Positions 32,265-41,266 of a stretch of 49,517 nt of DNA are shown one piece after another. The notes beneath the pieces were generated by a model. The model was not told the DNA's origin and ran no database searches. It was given only the letters and a program-made list of their open reading frames with translations. Both the position numbers and the translations under genes were made by a program. Location of the stretch: NCBI RefSeq assembly GCF_028416595.1, contig NZ_JAMQKC010000021.1, forward strand, positions 1-49,517, read 5' to 3'. The DNA is from Aquibacillus salsiterrae. GTDB taxonomy: Bacteria > Bacillota > Bacilli > Bacillales > Amphibacillaceae. How positions within the stretch are numbered: position 1 is the first letter of the stretch; each line of letters opens with the position of its first letter.

Positions 32265-34052
32265 TTGGACAGTATAAAAAGATATATGCAATTTGTTAAA
32301 CCATATAAATGGAAAATCCTCCTAACCATTGTCATTGGGATTGTTAAATTTGGAATTCCGTTGCTGATGCCTTTAATTGTCAAATATGTGATTGATGATA
32401 TAATCGGTGCAGAAGGTTTAAGTAGTTCGGAAAAAATAAACGAATTACTTTTACTAATGGGTGGGGCGATATTGATTTTTCTAGTTATTCGTCCACCAGT
32501 TGAATATTTTCGCCAATATTATGCACAGTGGGTAGGAAATAAAATTATATATGACATCCGGGAAAAGCTATTTGACCATATCCAGCGTCTTAGCCTTAAG
32601 TACTATTCGAAAACGAAGACAGGGGAAATTATATCACGTGTAATTAATGACGTGGAACAAACGAAAAATTTTGTCATGACAGGTTTGATGAATTTGTGGT
32701 TGGATATGATCACGATTCTCATTGCAATTGGAATCATGTTGTCGATGAATGTATGGTTAACTGTTGTGTCGATAGCGCTATTCCCGTTGTACGGGATAGC
32801 TGTTCGTGTCTTTTACGGGAGACTTCGTAGTCTAACTAAGGGTCGTTCACAGGCGTTAGCCCAGGTCCAAGGACACCTGCACGAGCGTGTTCAAGGTCTA
32901 CCGGTAACAAGAAGTTTTGCTCTAGAGGATTATGAACAAGTGCAGTTTGATCGCCAAAATAATAACTTTTTAGATAAAGCAATTGAACATACTTCCTGGA
33001 ATGCGAAAACGTTTGCGGTAATGAACACCATTACCGACCTTGCACCATTATTTGTTATTGGATTTGCTGGTTATTTCGCTATTACTACCGATTTAACAGT
33101 CGGGACAATAGCAGCATTTGTTGGTTTCATGGACCGAGTGTATAGTCCGTTGCGTCGTTTAATCAGTTCGTCAACGACGTTAGTCCAGTCGATTGCATCG
33201 ATGGATCGTGTTTTCGAATTTATTGACGAAGAATATGATATTAAAGATAAAGAGGATGCCAAGCAGCTAGATAGAATGGACGGGGAAGTCAAATTTAATA
33301 ATGTTTCGTTCCGTTATGATGAAGAGGATTCGCTTGTATTAGATCGTGTTTCACTTGATGTTAAACCTGGCGAGACGATTGCATTAGTTGGGATGAGTGG
33401 CGGAGGAAAGTCAACAATTATTAGTTTGATTCCGCGCTTTTACGATGTTACTAGTGGTAGTATAACGATAGATGGCCAGGATATTCGTGATGTTAAGGCA
33501 CGTTCACTTCGAGATAAAATAGGAATGGTGCTTCAGGACAATATTTTGTTCAGTGAATCGATTGCGATGAATATTCGAATGGGGAACCCTGAAGCTAGTG
33601 ATGAACAGGTGATTGAAGCAGCAAAAGCCGCCAATGCCCACGACTTCATTACTGGGTTATCGCATGGCTATGATACATTAGTTGGGGAACGAGGGGTAAA
33701 GCTTTCTGGTGGTCAGAAACAGAGAATTGCGATTGCACGAGTCTTTTTGAAAAATCCACCAATTCTCATATTGGATGAGGCAACATCAGCTCTTGATTTA
33801 GAAAGTGAACATTTAATCCAAGAAGCATTAGAAAAGCTTGCATCCGACCGGACGACTTTTATTGTTGCCCACCGGCTGGCAACAATCACACATGCCGATC
33901 GTATTATCTTAATTGAAAATGGTCGAGTGAAAGAAGAGGGGACCCACCAACAATTAATGGAGTTAAAAGGTGGTTATTACAACCTTTATCAAGTACAGCA
34001 TTTAGATGATGAGATGCCAGAGGTTGAAAAAGTAATGGAAGAGAAATATTGA
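32265..34052 (+). CDS. ygaD: YgaD, ABC-type exporter (permease-ATPase fusion)
   Basis: A half-size ABC exporter of 595 aa. An N-terminal six-helix permease (about 1-310) is followed by a nucleotide-binding domain: Walker A VGMSGGGKSTI, Q-loop MVLQDNILF, signature KLSGGQKQRIAIARVFL, Walker B ILILDEATSALD, H-loop IVAHRL. It probably works as a homodimer; multidrug or lipid export is typical of the family, but the substrate is unknown. TTG 32265 is preferred because GTG 32256 lies only 2 nt after AGGAG; the alternative adds 3 residues. An interspersed repeat abuts the ribosome site. Confidence 0.93.
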   Translation: MDSIKRYMQFVKPYKWKILLTIVIGIVKFGIPLLMPLIVKYVIDDIIGAEGLSSSEKINELLLLMGGAILIFLVIRPPVEYFRQYYAQWVGNKIIYDIREKLFDHIQRLSLKYYSKTKTGEIISRVINDVEQTKNFVMTGLMNLWLDMITILIAIGIMLSMNVWLTVVSIALFPLYGIAVRVFYGRLRSLTKGRSQALAQVQGHLHERVQGLPVTRSFALEDYEQVQFDRQNNNFLDKAIEHTSWNAKTFAVMNTITDLAPLFVIGFAGYFAITTDLTVGTIAAFVGFMDRVYSPLRRLISSSTTLVQSIASMDRVFEFIDEEYDIKDKEDAKQLDRMDGEVKFNNVSFRYDEEDSLVLDRVSLDVKPGETIALVGMSGGGKSTIISLIPRFYDVTSGSITIDGQDIRDVKARSLRDKIGMVLQDNILFSESIAMNIRMGNPEASDEQVIEAAKAANAHDFITGLSHGYDTLVGERGVKLSGGQKQRIAIARVFLKNPPILILDEATSALDLESEHLIQEALEKLASDRTTFIVAHRLATITHADRIILIENGRVKEEGTHQQLMELKGGYYNLYQVQHLDDEMPEVEKVMEEKY

Positions 34053-34068
34053 TGTAGGAATCAAATGA

Positions 34069-34093
34069 AAAGCCACCCAATTTGGGTGGCTTT
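34069..34093. terminator. Terminator after ygaD
   Basis: AAAGCCACCCAA pairs with TTGGGTGGCTTT around a single base. It lies between convergent genes ygaD and the first YjcZ-like gene. Confidence 0.8.
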
Positions 34094-34102
34094 ATGATAA
34101 GG

Positions 34103-34136
34103 TAAGAAACTATAAAAAATGCTTTCGCTTTTCTTA
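34103..34136. repeat. Interspersed repeat, minimal copy
   Basis: TAAGAAACTATAAAAAATGC joined directly to TTTCGCTTTTCTTA: only the two ends of the family remain. Confidence 0.6.
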
Positions 34137-34140
34137 TTAT

Positions 34141-34263
34141 TTATGTTCCGTAGCCGTAATCTCCACCCGTTGGATAGTTGTTACCAACGATTACTAATAG
34201 TACGAAAAGAACGACTAAAAGGATGAAACTGTTATTGCCCCATGCGCTATATTCAATGCCCAT
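34141..34263 (-). CDS. YjcZ-family sporulation miniprotein 1
   Basis: A 40-aa protein: a short polar head MGIEYSAWGNNS, a hydrophobic helix FILLVVLFVLLVIV, then GNNYPTGGDYGYGT. This tyrosine/glycine-rich tail after a single helix is the YjcZ/SscA type of small sporulation protein. AAGGAGG precedes ATG 34263. It is the first of four tandem paralogues, each with its own terminator. Confidence 0.88.
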   Translation of the reverse strand: MGIEYSAWGNNSFILLVVLFVLLVIVGNNYPTGGDYGYGT

Positions 34264-34393
34264 CAGATATCCCTCCTTGTTGTTATCTACACGTTATCGT
34301 ATGTTTTTTTGACTTGATTGGGAGGGCTAACGTCCCGAATTTTCACATTTTTAATTTTTTGGAAATGAAGTTTTTTGTAAGATGTTAAATCAT

Positions 34394-34424
34394 AAAAAGC
34401 AGCCTTCTTGTTATGAAGGCTGCT
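34394..34424 (-). terminator. Terminator hairpin in the YjcZ cluster
   Basis: AGCAGCCTTC pairs with GAAGGCTGCT. On the minus strand it is followed by TTTTTATG. The 34264-34640 stretch otherwise has no gene; YLYGT-stop can be read just upstream of this hairpin on the minus strand and may be the relic of a lost paralogue. Confidence 0.65.
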
Positions 34425-34642
34425 AGGTTCCGTAGAGGTATTATATGAGTCTGGGGTATGATTGGTTATGGCTTAATCTATTATATGTTTTATCGTCAAG
34501 ATGTTAAGGGCAAATGTGTAATTTACAGAAAATTTATAATTATTTTTTAACATTAAAGCTAACTCGTTTTAGCGAGCCGAGACATCGGTGAATCGGATTT
34601 TGAGTTTGCTAAGGTATTTGCAAAATAATTTGTGTAGTGCTA

Positions 34643-34672
34643 ATTAAAGCACCACCCTAATTGGATGGTGCC
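34643..34672 (-). terminator. Terminator after YjcZ-like gene 2
   Basis: GCACCACCC pairs with GGATGGTGC around TAATT; the minus-strand trailer is TTTAATT. Confidence 0.7.
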
Positions 34673-34685
34673 CTGTAAATAAATG

Positions 34686-34802
34686 TTAGTAACCGTAACC
34701 GCCCGTTGGGTAGTTGTTACCAACAATTACCAATAGCACAAAAAGCACTACTAGTAGGATAAATCCGTTGTTTCCCCAAGCGTTGTATGCGTAACTCAAC
34801 AT
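34686..34802 (-). CDS. YjcZ-family sporulation miniprotein 2
   Basis: A 38-aa paralogue: MLSYAYNAWGNNGFILLVVL at the start and NNYPTGGYGY at the end. AAGGAGGGA lies before ATG 34802. The DNA of the helix region is close to that of gene 1, consistent with local duplication. Confidence 0.88.
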   Translation of the reverse strand: MLSYAYNAWGNNGFILLVVLFVLLVIVGNNYPTGGYGY

Positions 34803-34928
34803 GATTCCCTCCTTTTTGGCTATCTAATTATAATGTATGTATGTGGTTGTTTTTTGAGAGGGCTATTGTCTCTGGTACCTAAATCTTACTGCCCAATTTT
34901 AAGGACAAATCTTGCTTATGCAAATTTT

Positions 34929-34961
34929 AAAGCATCACCAAGCAAAGCTGGTGATGCTTAT
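34929..34961 (-). terminator. Terminator after YjcZ-like gene 3
   Basis: TAAGCATCACCA and TGGTGATGCTTA pair (with an inner GC/GC); the minus-strand trailer is TTTAAAATTT. Confidence 0.75.
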
Positions 34962-34970
34962 TCTTAATTA

Positions 34971-35087
34971 TTAATATCCGTAGCCAAATCCTTGGTAACT
35001 ACCTCCAACGATAATCAATAGTACAAAAAGCACTACTAAAAGAACAAAACCATTGTCTCCCCATGCATTATATGCGTAACTCAACAT
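34971..35087 (-). CDS. YjcZ-family sporulation miniprotein 3
   Basis: A 38-aa paralogue: MLSYAYNAWGDNGFVLLVVL, ending SYQGFGYGY. AAAGGAGG precedes ATG 35087. Its tail has diverged from copies 1, 2 and 4, replacing NNYPTGG with GSYQGFG. Confidence 0.88.
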   Translation of the reverse strand: MLSYAYNAWGDNGFVLLVVLFVLLIIVGGSYQGFGYGY

Positions 35088-35220
35088 GATTCCTCCTTTT
35101 TAGCTTTCTCATTTTATTTTATGCTAGTTGGGTTAATGTGGAAGGGCTAATAACCCAGTCGCAAAAAAGTATTTTAAAGGTTGATCTGATTTTTTTCTGG
35201 TCTATGCAGTTTGTTGGATA

Positions 35221-35250
35221 AAAAAAGCCACCACTTGAGAGGCGGCTTTT
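35221..35250 (-). terminator. Terminator after YjcZ-like gene 4
   Basis: AAAAGCCACC pairs with GGCGGCTTTT (one mismatch); the minus-strand T tract is TTTTTTT. Confidence 0.8.
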
Positions 35251-35259
35251 CTTCATTTA

Positions 35260-35376
35260 TTAATAACCTTCACCCATTGGATAGTTATTTCCAACAATAA
35301 CTAGAAGGATGAAAAGAACTACCAATAGTACGAAACCGCTATTTCCCCATCCTGAATATCCATAACTCATAACCAT
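35260..35376 (-). CDS. YjcZ-family sporulation miniprotein 4
   Basis: A 38-aa paralogue: MVMSYGYSGWGNSGFVLLVV, ending NNYPMGEGY. AAAGGAGG is 5 nt before ATG 35376; ATG 35370 (MSYGYSG) is an alternative start. Confidence 0.86.
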   Translation of the reverse strand: MVMSYGYSGWGNSGFVLLVVLFILLVIVGNNYPMGEGY

Positions 35377-35911
35377 AACTACCTCCTTTAATTTCTACAC
35401 TTGTATCCTATGTCGGAGATGGCCTAGTGGGTGGGCGAATGCCCTAATAATTGAAAAATAGGCATTTGTCACGACGAAAAGCGTAAAGGATAGAAGGATG
35501 ATAGCTTTTTGGACGAAGTGATGATCTAGTTAAATTAGCCCGGAAAAAAATTATTATGAAAAAAGGAGCGACAAATTCTATCCCTGCTTGTCTTGTTCCA
35601 CGATTTCTGTCGCAACATCTGCTATGGTGACACTGCCTAATACTTTTTCCATTGCTAACTGTGCAGTGAAAAATAGGTGTAAGGGCATCTTGAATGTTTC
35701 TACCGACAATGCACTTAGGGTTAGGGCTGTCATGAACATTAAAAAGCCCGTTATCTGGGAAAACATCGACAAGTCCCGTTCAGTAGTTAATCAGTATAAA
35801 TGGTAGTTAAAAAGCAAAGTTAACTACGGAATAATGTTAGGATGAGCGTGAAAGGTAGTTAAGATCTGACCTCGATTTGCTTGTTTCAAACGCACGACTG
35901 TTACTATTATT
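35377..35911. other. Intergenic, no convincing gene
   Basis: A 64-codon minus-strand frame at 35578-35772 (hydrophobic, starting MSMFSQITGFLMFMTALTLS) has no ribosome site. A plus-strand frame over the same bases is equally open. Neither resembles a family I know. It may be the remains of a gene. Confidence 0.4.
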
Positions 35912-35947
35912 AAAACACGCCAACCTTATTCAAGATTGGCGTGTTTT
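35912..35947. terminator. Terminator overlapping the hxlB 3' end
   Basis: Perfect 12-bp stem AAAACACGCCAA/TTGGCGTGTTTT. The hxlB stop codon lies in its loop, so the last codons form one arm. Confidence 0.85.
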
Positions 35948-36486
35948 CCATACATGTTGTTGCTGTTAAGGCCTTTCTTTTCCATAAATCTTAAGATGAT
36001 TGCATCATAAACTAGCAATAACGTTTGTTCAAATAATGATCCCATCGGCTGAACGGTTTTATACGTAGACTCTGTCTGGTCTTTTAGTGCACCAGGTAGC
36101 TTGAGTGTTAAATCAGCAAGGTTGCCGATCGTTGAATCAGGATTTAGGGTAACGACAGCGATTTTCCCACCAATTTTTTTTGCCTTTTCAGCAATCGATA
36201 CGAGATATTTCGTTTCCCCTGACCCAGAGCCGATAATAAGAAGATCGTCTTTTTCAAAATTTGGTGTTGTCGTTTCACCAATTACATGACTTTCGATTCC
36301 CATATGCATCATCCGCATGGCGAAGGATTTTCCCATAAAGCCAGATCTACCTGATCCTGCGACAAAGACCTTGGTTGATTCAGCTATTGTATTGACAAGG
36401 TTTTCTGCTTCCTGATCATCGATGAAATTGACTGTTTCATTCAGCTCAATGATTATTTTACTTAACCATTCTTTTGTATCCATCAA
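35926..36486 (-). CDS. hxlB: HxlB, 6-phospho-3-hexuloisomerase
   Basis: A 186-aa SIS-domain enzyme that converts hexulose-6-phosphate (from formaldehyde plus ribulose-5-phosphate) to fructose-6-phosphate. SIS marks: VFVAGSGRSGFMGKSFAMRM (about 37-56), the LLIIGSGSGETKYLVSIAEKA loop (about 81-101), and the C-terminal PMGSLFEQTLLLVYDAIIL. It is the second gene of the hxlAB operon (3-bp gap). The pathway detoxifies formaldehyde. The terminator overlaps its end. Confidence 0.95.
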   Translation of the reverse strand: MMDTKEWLSKIIIELNETVNFIDDQEAENLVNTIAESTKVFVAGSGRSGFMGKSFAMRMMHMGIESHVIGETTTPNFEKDDLLIIGSGSGETKYLVSIAEKAKKIGGKIAVVTLNPDSTIGNLADLTLKLPGALKDQTESTYKTVQPMGSLFEQTLLLVYDAIILRFMEKKGLNSNNMYGKHANLE

Positions 36487-36489
36487 AAA

Positions 36490-37122
36490 CTATCCTTGGT
36501 TAATTAGTTGTTGCATCTCGGCTGCAACACCTTTTTTATCGTCTTGCCCGGTAATGCCACCGCCAACAATTACTAGATCTGGTTGAGCTTTGATAACTTC
36601 TGGTAACGTTTCTAATTTAATTCCACCAGCGATTGCTGTTTTTGAATTTTTCACAACACCTTTTATTGTTAAAAGGTCTTCGAAAGAATTTTTCCCAACA
36701 GCCTGAAGATCGTAACCAGTATGAACGCAAATGTAATCCACACCGAATTCATCTAGCTCTTTAGCGCGTGATTCAATATCCTTAACAGCAATTAAATCAA
36801 CAAGAATCTTCTTCCCTTGTTTCGTTGCTTCTGCTACGGCACCTTTAATGGATTCATCTTCCGCGACTCCAAGAATAGTAATAATATCTGCCTTAGCCTC
36901 TGCTGCTTTTTGAACCTCATAGCCTGCTGCATCCATTGTTTTCAAATCAGCGAGGACGTCTAAATTAGGAAAGGCTTCTTTTATTTCTTTTACAGCTTTA
37001 AGTCCTTCAATTTTAATAATTGGTGTACCAATCTCAACAATATCAATGTGATCCTCTACTTCTTTTACTAATTCGATTGCTTCTGGGATGTTTACTAGGT
37101 CTAATGCAAGTTGTAATTTCAT
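36490..37122 (-). CDS. hxlA: HxlA, 3-hexulose-6-phosphate synthase
   Basis: A 210-aa TIM-barrel enzyme of the OMP decarboxylase family that condenses formaldehyde with ribulose-5-phosphate. Marks are LQLALDLVNIPEAIEL, IVEIGTPIIKIEGLKAV (about 29-45), LADLKTMDAAGYEV (the DxKxxD motif, about 58-71), and IVGGGITGQDDKKGVAAEM near the end. It is the first gene of hxlAB. AGGGAGG sits before ATG 37122, and a promoter at 37173-37201 faces it. Confidence 0.96.
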   Translation of the reverse strand: MKLQLALDLVNIPEAIELVKEVEDHIDIVEIGTPIIKIEGLKAVKEIKEAFPNLDVLADLKTMDAAGYEVQKAAEAKADIITILGVAEDESIKGAVAEATKQGKKILVDLIAVKDIESRAKELDEFGVDYICVHTGYDLQAVGKNSFEDLLTIKGVVKNSKTAIAGGIKLETLPEVIKAQPDLVIVGGGITGQDDKKGVAAEMQQLINQG

Positions 37123-37172
37123 CTATATTTTCCTCCCTTTGCTTAAATGGGTTTAATCAATTACTACTAACC

Positions 37173-37201
37173 ATCATATAAACGAATTCTAATTAATGTA
37201 A
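37173..37201 (-). promoter_or_regulatory. hxlAB promoter
   Basis: On the minus strand: TTACAT (37201-37196), 17-bp spacer, TATGAT (37178-37173). Between it and hxlR lies ATAGT...ACTAT (37221-37225 and 37238-37242), an inverted pair that could be part of the HxlR operator; this is a guess. Confidence 0.65.
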
Positions 37202-37263
37202 GTAGGCACTTTTTTTTGATATAGTATCTTAAAATAGACTATTTGATGAGAAGAGGATTACAC

Positions 37264-37926
37264 GTGAGCCCCAAAAAAATTCATGGTCTTTATCCTGAAA
37301 AAGAATTGACGTTATCTGTCATAGAAGGAAAATGGAAACTAACGCTTTTATGTTTGTTGGGTTTAGAAGGGACTAAACGATTTGGCGAATTAAAAAATTT
37401 AACACCAGGAATCACGCAGCAAATGCTAACAAATCAGTTAAGGGAACTAGAACGGGACGGAATTGTTAATCGCAAAGTGTATCCTGAAGCACCACCAAGA
37501 GTCGAATACTGGCTAACAGCCCAAGGCAAAAGTTTACTGCCAATTTTAGAAATGTTGTATCGTTGGGGCAAGGCGTATAGGAAGCGGAATCATGATACCG
37601 TACAGGATATTTTTTACGAAAAGCGGTTGACACTTTCTGTAATTGAGGGGAAATGGAAACTAATTATTTTATGCCATTTAGGATTAAAAGGGATGAAACG
37701 GTTTGGGGAGTTGAAAAAGTTAATTCCGACTGTTACGCAAAAAATGCTAACCAACAAGCTGCGTGAACTAGAAAACGATGGCCTTGTTCACCGAGAAGTA
37801 TATCCAGTTGTACCACCTAAAGTAGAATATTCTTTGACAGAGCAGGGGGAACATCTATTGCCGATCCTCCACATGCTTGAGGTGTGGGGGTCCAATTATT
37901 TAAAGACTAAGTCAGAAATTCTTTAA
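37264..37926 (+). CDS. hxlR: Tandem double-HxlR transcription regulator
   Basis: HxlR is the formaldehyde-responsive activator of hxlAB. It is normally about 120 aa and dimeric. Here the protein has 220 aa and two complete HxlR winged-helix domains: residues about 12-108 and about 118-215. Both carry [32 protein letters not shown] and a VEY-LT-QG wing, offset by about 107 residues. It is therefore a one-chain pseudo-dimer made by internal duplication. It is divergent from hxlA. GTG 37264 follows AAGAGGA by 6 nt; upstream TTG/ATG lack sites. Confidence 0.92.
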   Translation: MSPKKIHGLYPEKELTLSVIEGKWKLTLLCLLGLEGTKRFGELKNLTPGITQQMLTNQLRELERDGIVNRKVYPEAPPRVEYWLTAQGKSLLPILEMLYRWGKAYRKRNHDTVQDIFYEKRLTLSVIEGKWKLIILCHLGLKGMKRFGELKKLIPTVTQKMLTNKLRELENDGLVHREVYPVVPPKVEYSLTEQGEHLLPILHMLEVWGSNYLKTKSEIL

Positions 37927-38047
37927 CGAACGCTAGCAGGTTAATAGTTGCTAATCATCCAAAATTAGAATCAATGCTTATTCCGATTGGGGGTGGGTTA
38001 ACCGTTTCGTGAGTAAAATAAGAGCGCCTACCCAACTCGTTAAGGAG

Positions 38048-38139
38048 GGCAAGGCGCGACTTGAGCTTTTCTTACAAGATTAAGAAAGTATAAAAAAATC
38101 CAAGAGCTGTCTACCTCCAGGCGCCCTACGCTTTTATTA
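38048..38139. repeat. Interspersed repeat, two pieces
   Basis: GGGCAAGGCGCGACTTGAGC then TTTTCTTA ends one copy; TAAGAAAGTATAAAAAAATCC starts another at 38081, which ends GGCGCCCTACGCTTTTATTA next to the gene at 38142. Confidence 0.75.
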
Positions 38140-38141
38140 AT

Positions 38142-38441
38142 TTAGGTATTTCCTGTTGGGGCGTTATTATATGGCTCTTCTCGTTCTTTTCCATCTTCAT
38201 CATGAGTTGGATGCGCACCGGGTACTTGTCTAGGCAGGTCTTCATGGAAGTTTCGGTTTTCATAGGTGAAATTACTATAATATTGCTGTCCTTCCTTCCA
38301 TGGTGTGTCCTTATTTTCGACAGGAACATTTTTTCCTTTTGGTGAACCGAATGCCCCTTCAGGATATTCCTCTGCTGCAAGGAACGTTCGCTGTGTTTCT
38401 ACATTAGAAAAATCAGTGTATTTTTCATCTTTAGAGCTCAT
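38142..38441 (-). CDS. Small acidic cytosolic protein, 99 aa
   Basis: A polar, low-complexity protein beginning MSSKDEKYTDFSNVETQRTF, with PEGAFGSP, DTPWKEGQQYYSNFTYENRN, and PRQVPGAHPTHDEDGKEREE. I recall similar Bacillus proteins annotated only as cytosolic protein; no function is known. ATG 38441 follows AGAGGTGAT; the open frame upstream has no site. Its composition (no hydrophobic core) suggests a disordered protein. Confidence 0.78.
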   Translation of the reverse strand: MSSKDEKYTDFSNVETQRTFLAAEEYPEGAFGSPKGKNVPVENKDTPWKEGQQYYSNFTYENRNFHEDLPRQVPGAHPTHDEDGKEREEPYNNAPTGNT

Positions 38442-38849
38442 ACTATCACCTCTCATTTTCCTGTTAGTATGAGCTGTCCTGTCGGTTTTTATGTAATGGG
38501 AGCGGAGGGACAAGTCGACTTGGTCGTTCTCGAAAAGTAAGCCTGTCGCTTAATTGATAATTTTGATACCGTTGGGCTAAGCCCTTCACACGCTTGAAGA
38601 GGGAGACTTCTTTCGGAAGTGCGTTAAATTAGCCACATAGTGTCCAAGCACTGGAATTATATCATGCTATCCATATAGTATGAAGGGGTGAACGGCCTGT
38701 GAAAAGTAAAATGACAATACATTTTTGTATGCTGCTATCGAAGGGATAATTCGTTTATAACAATATAAGGAGAAGGATGTGGGTTAGGCTTATAGCTCAC
38801 TTGAGTTTGAACTAAAAGCCCCTGGTTTATCCTATCATTTACTACCTAA
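38442..38849. other. Intergenic, no gene seen
   Basis: This 408-bp gap holds two very short frames with ribosome sites (16 codons near 38699, 12 codons near 38778). They are too short to support. A small hairpin GACTTC-TTTC-GGAAGT sits near 38609. No RNA gene is recognised. Confidence 0.45.
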
Positions 38850-39920
38850 TTAATTTTTTTCAGCAAATTCTAAGTGTTCGTCTTGGTGGTATTCTTGGTA
38901 GCTACTTAACAGTGTTTGAAGATGTGTTAATTGTTCGTGGTATTCCATCAGTTGTGCAGCGAGTGGCAACAGTGCTAACCGTTTGGAATTATCCTTATCG
39001 TAAACTTGAATTAAAGCTTCTGCTAAATGGGGAATATTTGGCTCTAATAGCTCTTGAAAAGCTTCTTTCCCTTGTTTTTTGATTCGACCCATCGCAGTAA
39101 GTAATAGTCTTTCATGCGAATGGATTACTTTATCTAACTCCTGTCCGAGTACAGGCTTAAATGTATCTGGAATCCAATCATTTTTATTGTCCAAACGATC
39201 GATTGATTTTAGCACATCTAGAGATTTCTTCATCGTAACGATCAGCTGGCGAAAAAGAATTAATTTACGTGCCTTTGATTGTCTATTTTTCTTCAAATAG
39301 GTACGCTCTTCCTTAAACAGTAAATAGGTTTGGTCTACTCTTGTGATCTCATCTTGTATCCGACTGATTTCTGTTTTGAGTGACGGCTCATCAGTTAAAT
39401 GACTATTGGTAATCCGTAGCCATTGTAAAATATCTGATGTTGTATCGTTTATTTTCGAAAATAGCTTCGTTTCATATTTTGGAGGTAGGAAAATTAAGTT
39501 TACTAAAAAGGCAGAAAAAATACCTAATGTTAAAGCAGAAAACCTTAACAACGCATTAAGTAAAAAGGCATCTGTTTCCTGTGTTTGTAATACTGCAATA
39601 ACTGCTACTATAGCTATTGATATCGTTGTTTCACTCATTTTTAAATACATACATATACCAATTACTAAAATCGTAGTAAAACCAATAACAAACGGATCAT
39701 TACCGAGTGAGAAGAAGACTGCAATCGCAACAGATACACCAAAGATATTGGCTTGGAATTGTTCTAAGATGGTTTGGAACGAGCGGTATATCGATGGCTG
39801 AATCGCAAATACGGCGGCAATCCCAGCAAATACTGGTGATTGAAAGCCTAATAATGTTCCGGCGTAAAGCGCAATTGCTACCGCTAATCCAGTTTTTAAC
39901 ATTCGTGCGCCAAGCTTCAT
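38850..39920 (-). CDS. ygaE: YgaE, aromatic-acid-exporter-like membrane protein
   Basis: A 356-aa protein with six N-terminal transmembrane helices (KLGARMLKTGLAVAIALYAG, then FAGIAAVFAIQPSIYRSF, about 20-50) and a long C-terminal helical cytoplasmic domain. The pattern is that of the FUSC/aromatic acid exporter superfamily (half-size form). The substrate is unknown. ATG 39920 is 8 nt after AAAAAGGA. It lies upstream of gsaB as in B. subtilis, but a repeat array has been inserted between them. Confidence 0.85.
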   Translation of the reverse strand: MKLGARMLKTGLAVAIALYAGTLLGFQSPVFAGIAAVFAIQPSIYRSFQTILEQFQANIFGVSVAIAVFFSLGNDPFVIGFTTILVIGICMYLKMSETTISIAIVAVIAVLQTQETDAFLLNALLRFSALTLGIFSAFLVNLIFLPPKYETKLFSKINDTTSDILQWLRITNSHLTDEPSLKTEISRIQDEITRVDQTYLLFKEERTYLKKNRQSKARKLILFRQLIVTMKKSLDVLKSIDRLDNKNDWIPDTFKPVLGQELDKVIHSHERLLLTAMGRIKKQGKEAFQELLEPNIPHLAEALIQVYDKDNSKRLALLPLAAQLMEYHEQLTHLQTLLSSYQEYHQDEHLEFAEKN

Positions 39921-39944
39921 GTTGATCATCCTTTTTAAAAAAGA

Positions 39945-40118
39945 TACAAAAGTATAAAAAATCCAAACAGGGTAACAGTCAACGACAGCCACGTCAGGCT
40001 TCAGCGCCTAGCTCGCCTGAGGTCATAAGTCAATCCCTTCTGTGGCAAAGAGCGCCACATAGCTTTTTGCTTAAGCTTGCCCGAGGCTGGCCAGGCGTTC
40101 TTCGCTTTTTTACAAAGC
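39945..40118. repeat. Interspersed repeat, long degenerate copy
   Basis: The AAGTATAAAAAATCCAAACA left part, AGCGCCTAGCTCGCCTGAGG, TCATAAGTC and TCTGTGGCAAAG core, and CAGGCGTTCTTCGCTTTTTT right end align with the 46915-47058 copy. It ends about 23 bp before array B. Confidence 0.75.
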
Positions 40119-40140
40119 AGTTTTGTAACACTCAACCTAA

Positions 40141-41266
40141 GTCCGAATTCACCCCTAATTCGGACAGAGAAAGGCGAAACTAAGTAACCTGAGTCCGAAT
40201 TCAAGCGTAATTCGGACATGGAAAGGTGAAACTCGGTAAACTAAGTCCGAATTCAAGCCTAATTCGGACAGAGAAAGGCGAAACTAAGTAACCTAAGTCC
40301 GAATTCAAGCCTAATTCGGACATGGAAGGGCGAAACTAAGTAACCTGAGTCTGAATTCAAGCGTAATTCGGACAGGGAAAGGTGAAACTCGGTGAACCGA
40401 TTCCGAATTCAAGCCTAATTCGGACATGGAAAGGTGAAACTCGGTAACCTAAGTCTGAATTCAAGCCTAATTCGGACATGGAAAGGCGAAACTCGGTAAA
40501 CTAAGTCCGAATTCACCCCTAAATTCGGACATGGAAAGGCGAAACTAAGTAACCTGAGTCCGAATTCAAGCCTAATTCGGACAGAGAAAGGTGAAACTCG
40601 GTAAACTAAGTCCGAATTCAAGCCTAATTCGGACATGGAAGGGCGAAACTAAGTAACCTGAGTCTGAATTCAAGCGTAATTCGGACAGGGAAAGGTGAAA
40701 CTCGGTGAACCGAGTCCGAATTCAAGCGTAATTCGGACATGGAAAGGTGAAACTCGGTAAACTAAGTCCGAATTCAAGCCTAATTCGGACAGAGAAAGGT
40801 GAAACTCGGTAAACTAAGTCCGAATTCAAGCCTAATTCGGACATGGAAGGGCGAAACTAAGTAACCTGAGTCCGAATTCAAGCGTAATTCGGACATGGAA
40901 AGGTGAAACTCGGTAAACTAAGTCCGAATTCACCCCTAATTCGGACATGGAAAGGCGAAACTAAGTAACCTGAGTCCGAATTCAAGCCTAATTCGGACAT
41001 GGAAGGGCGAAACTAAGTAACCTGAGTCTGAATTCAAGCGTAATTCGGACATGGAAGGGCGAAACTAAGTAACCTGAGTCCGAATTCAAGCCTAATTCGG
41101 ACATGGAAAGGTGAAACTCGGTAAACTAAGTCCGAATTCACCCCTAATTCGGACAGAGAAGGGCGAAACTAAGTAACCTGAGTCCGAATTCACCCCTAAT
41201 TCGGACAGAGAAAGGCAAAACTAAGTAACCTAAGTCCGAATTCACCCCTAAATTCGGACAGCCCAT
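40141..41266. repeat. 52-bp palindromic tandem repeat array B (about 21-22 units)
   Basis: Same unit length and same dyad GTCCGAATT-N7-AATTCGGAC as array A. The loop is CACCCCT, CAAGCCT or CAAGCGT. The linkers are of two main types, one ending AACTCGGTAAACTAA and one ending AACTAAGTAACCTGA, which alternate irregularly; larger blocks are duplicated, pointing to growth by unequal recombination. Two units have one extra A (CTAAATTC). Frames read through the array change every unit because 52 is not a multiple of 3, so it is non-coding. Confidence 0.96.

Noticed and set aside
35578-35806. Overlapping 64- and 72-codon frames on opposite strands
   Set aside because: Neither has a ribosome site or a recognisable family; kept only as an unclear region.
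40415-40636. Open frames with ELGLNSD-type repeats through array B and array A
   Set aside because: The unit is 52 bp, so the frame changes each unit; the frames are by-products of the repeat and have no ribosome site.
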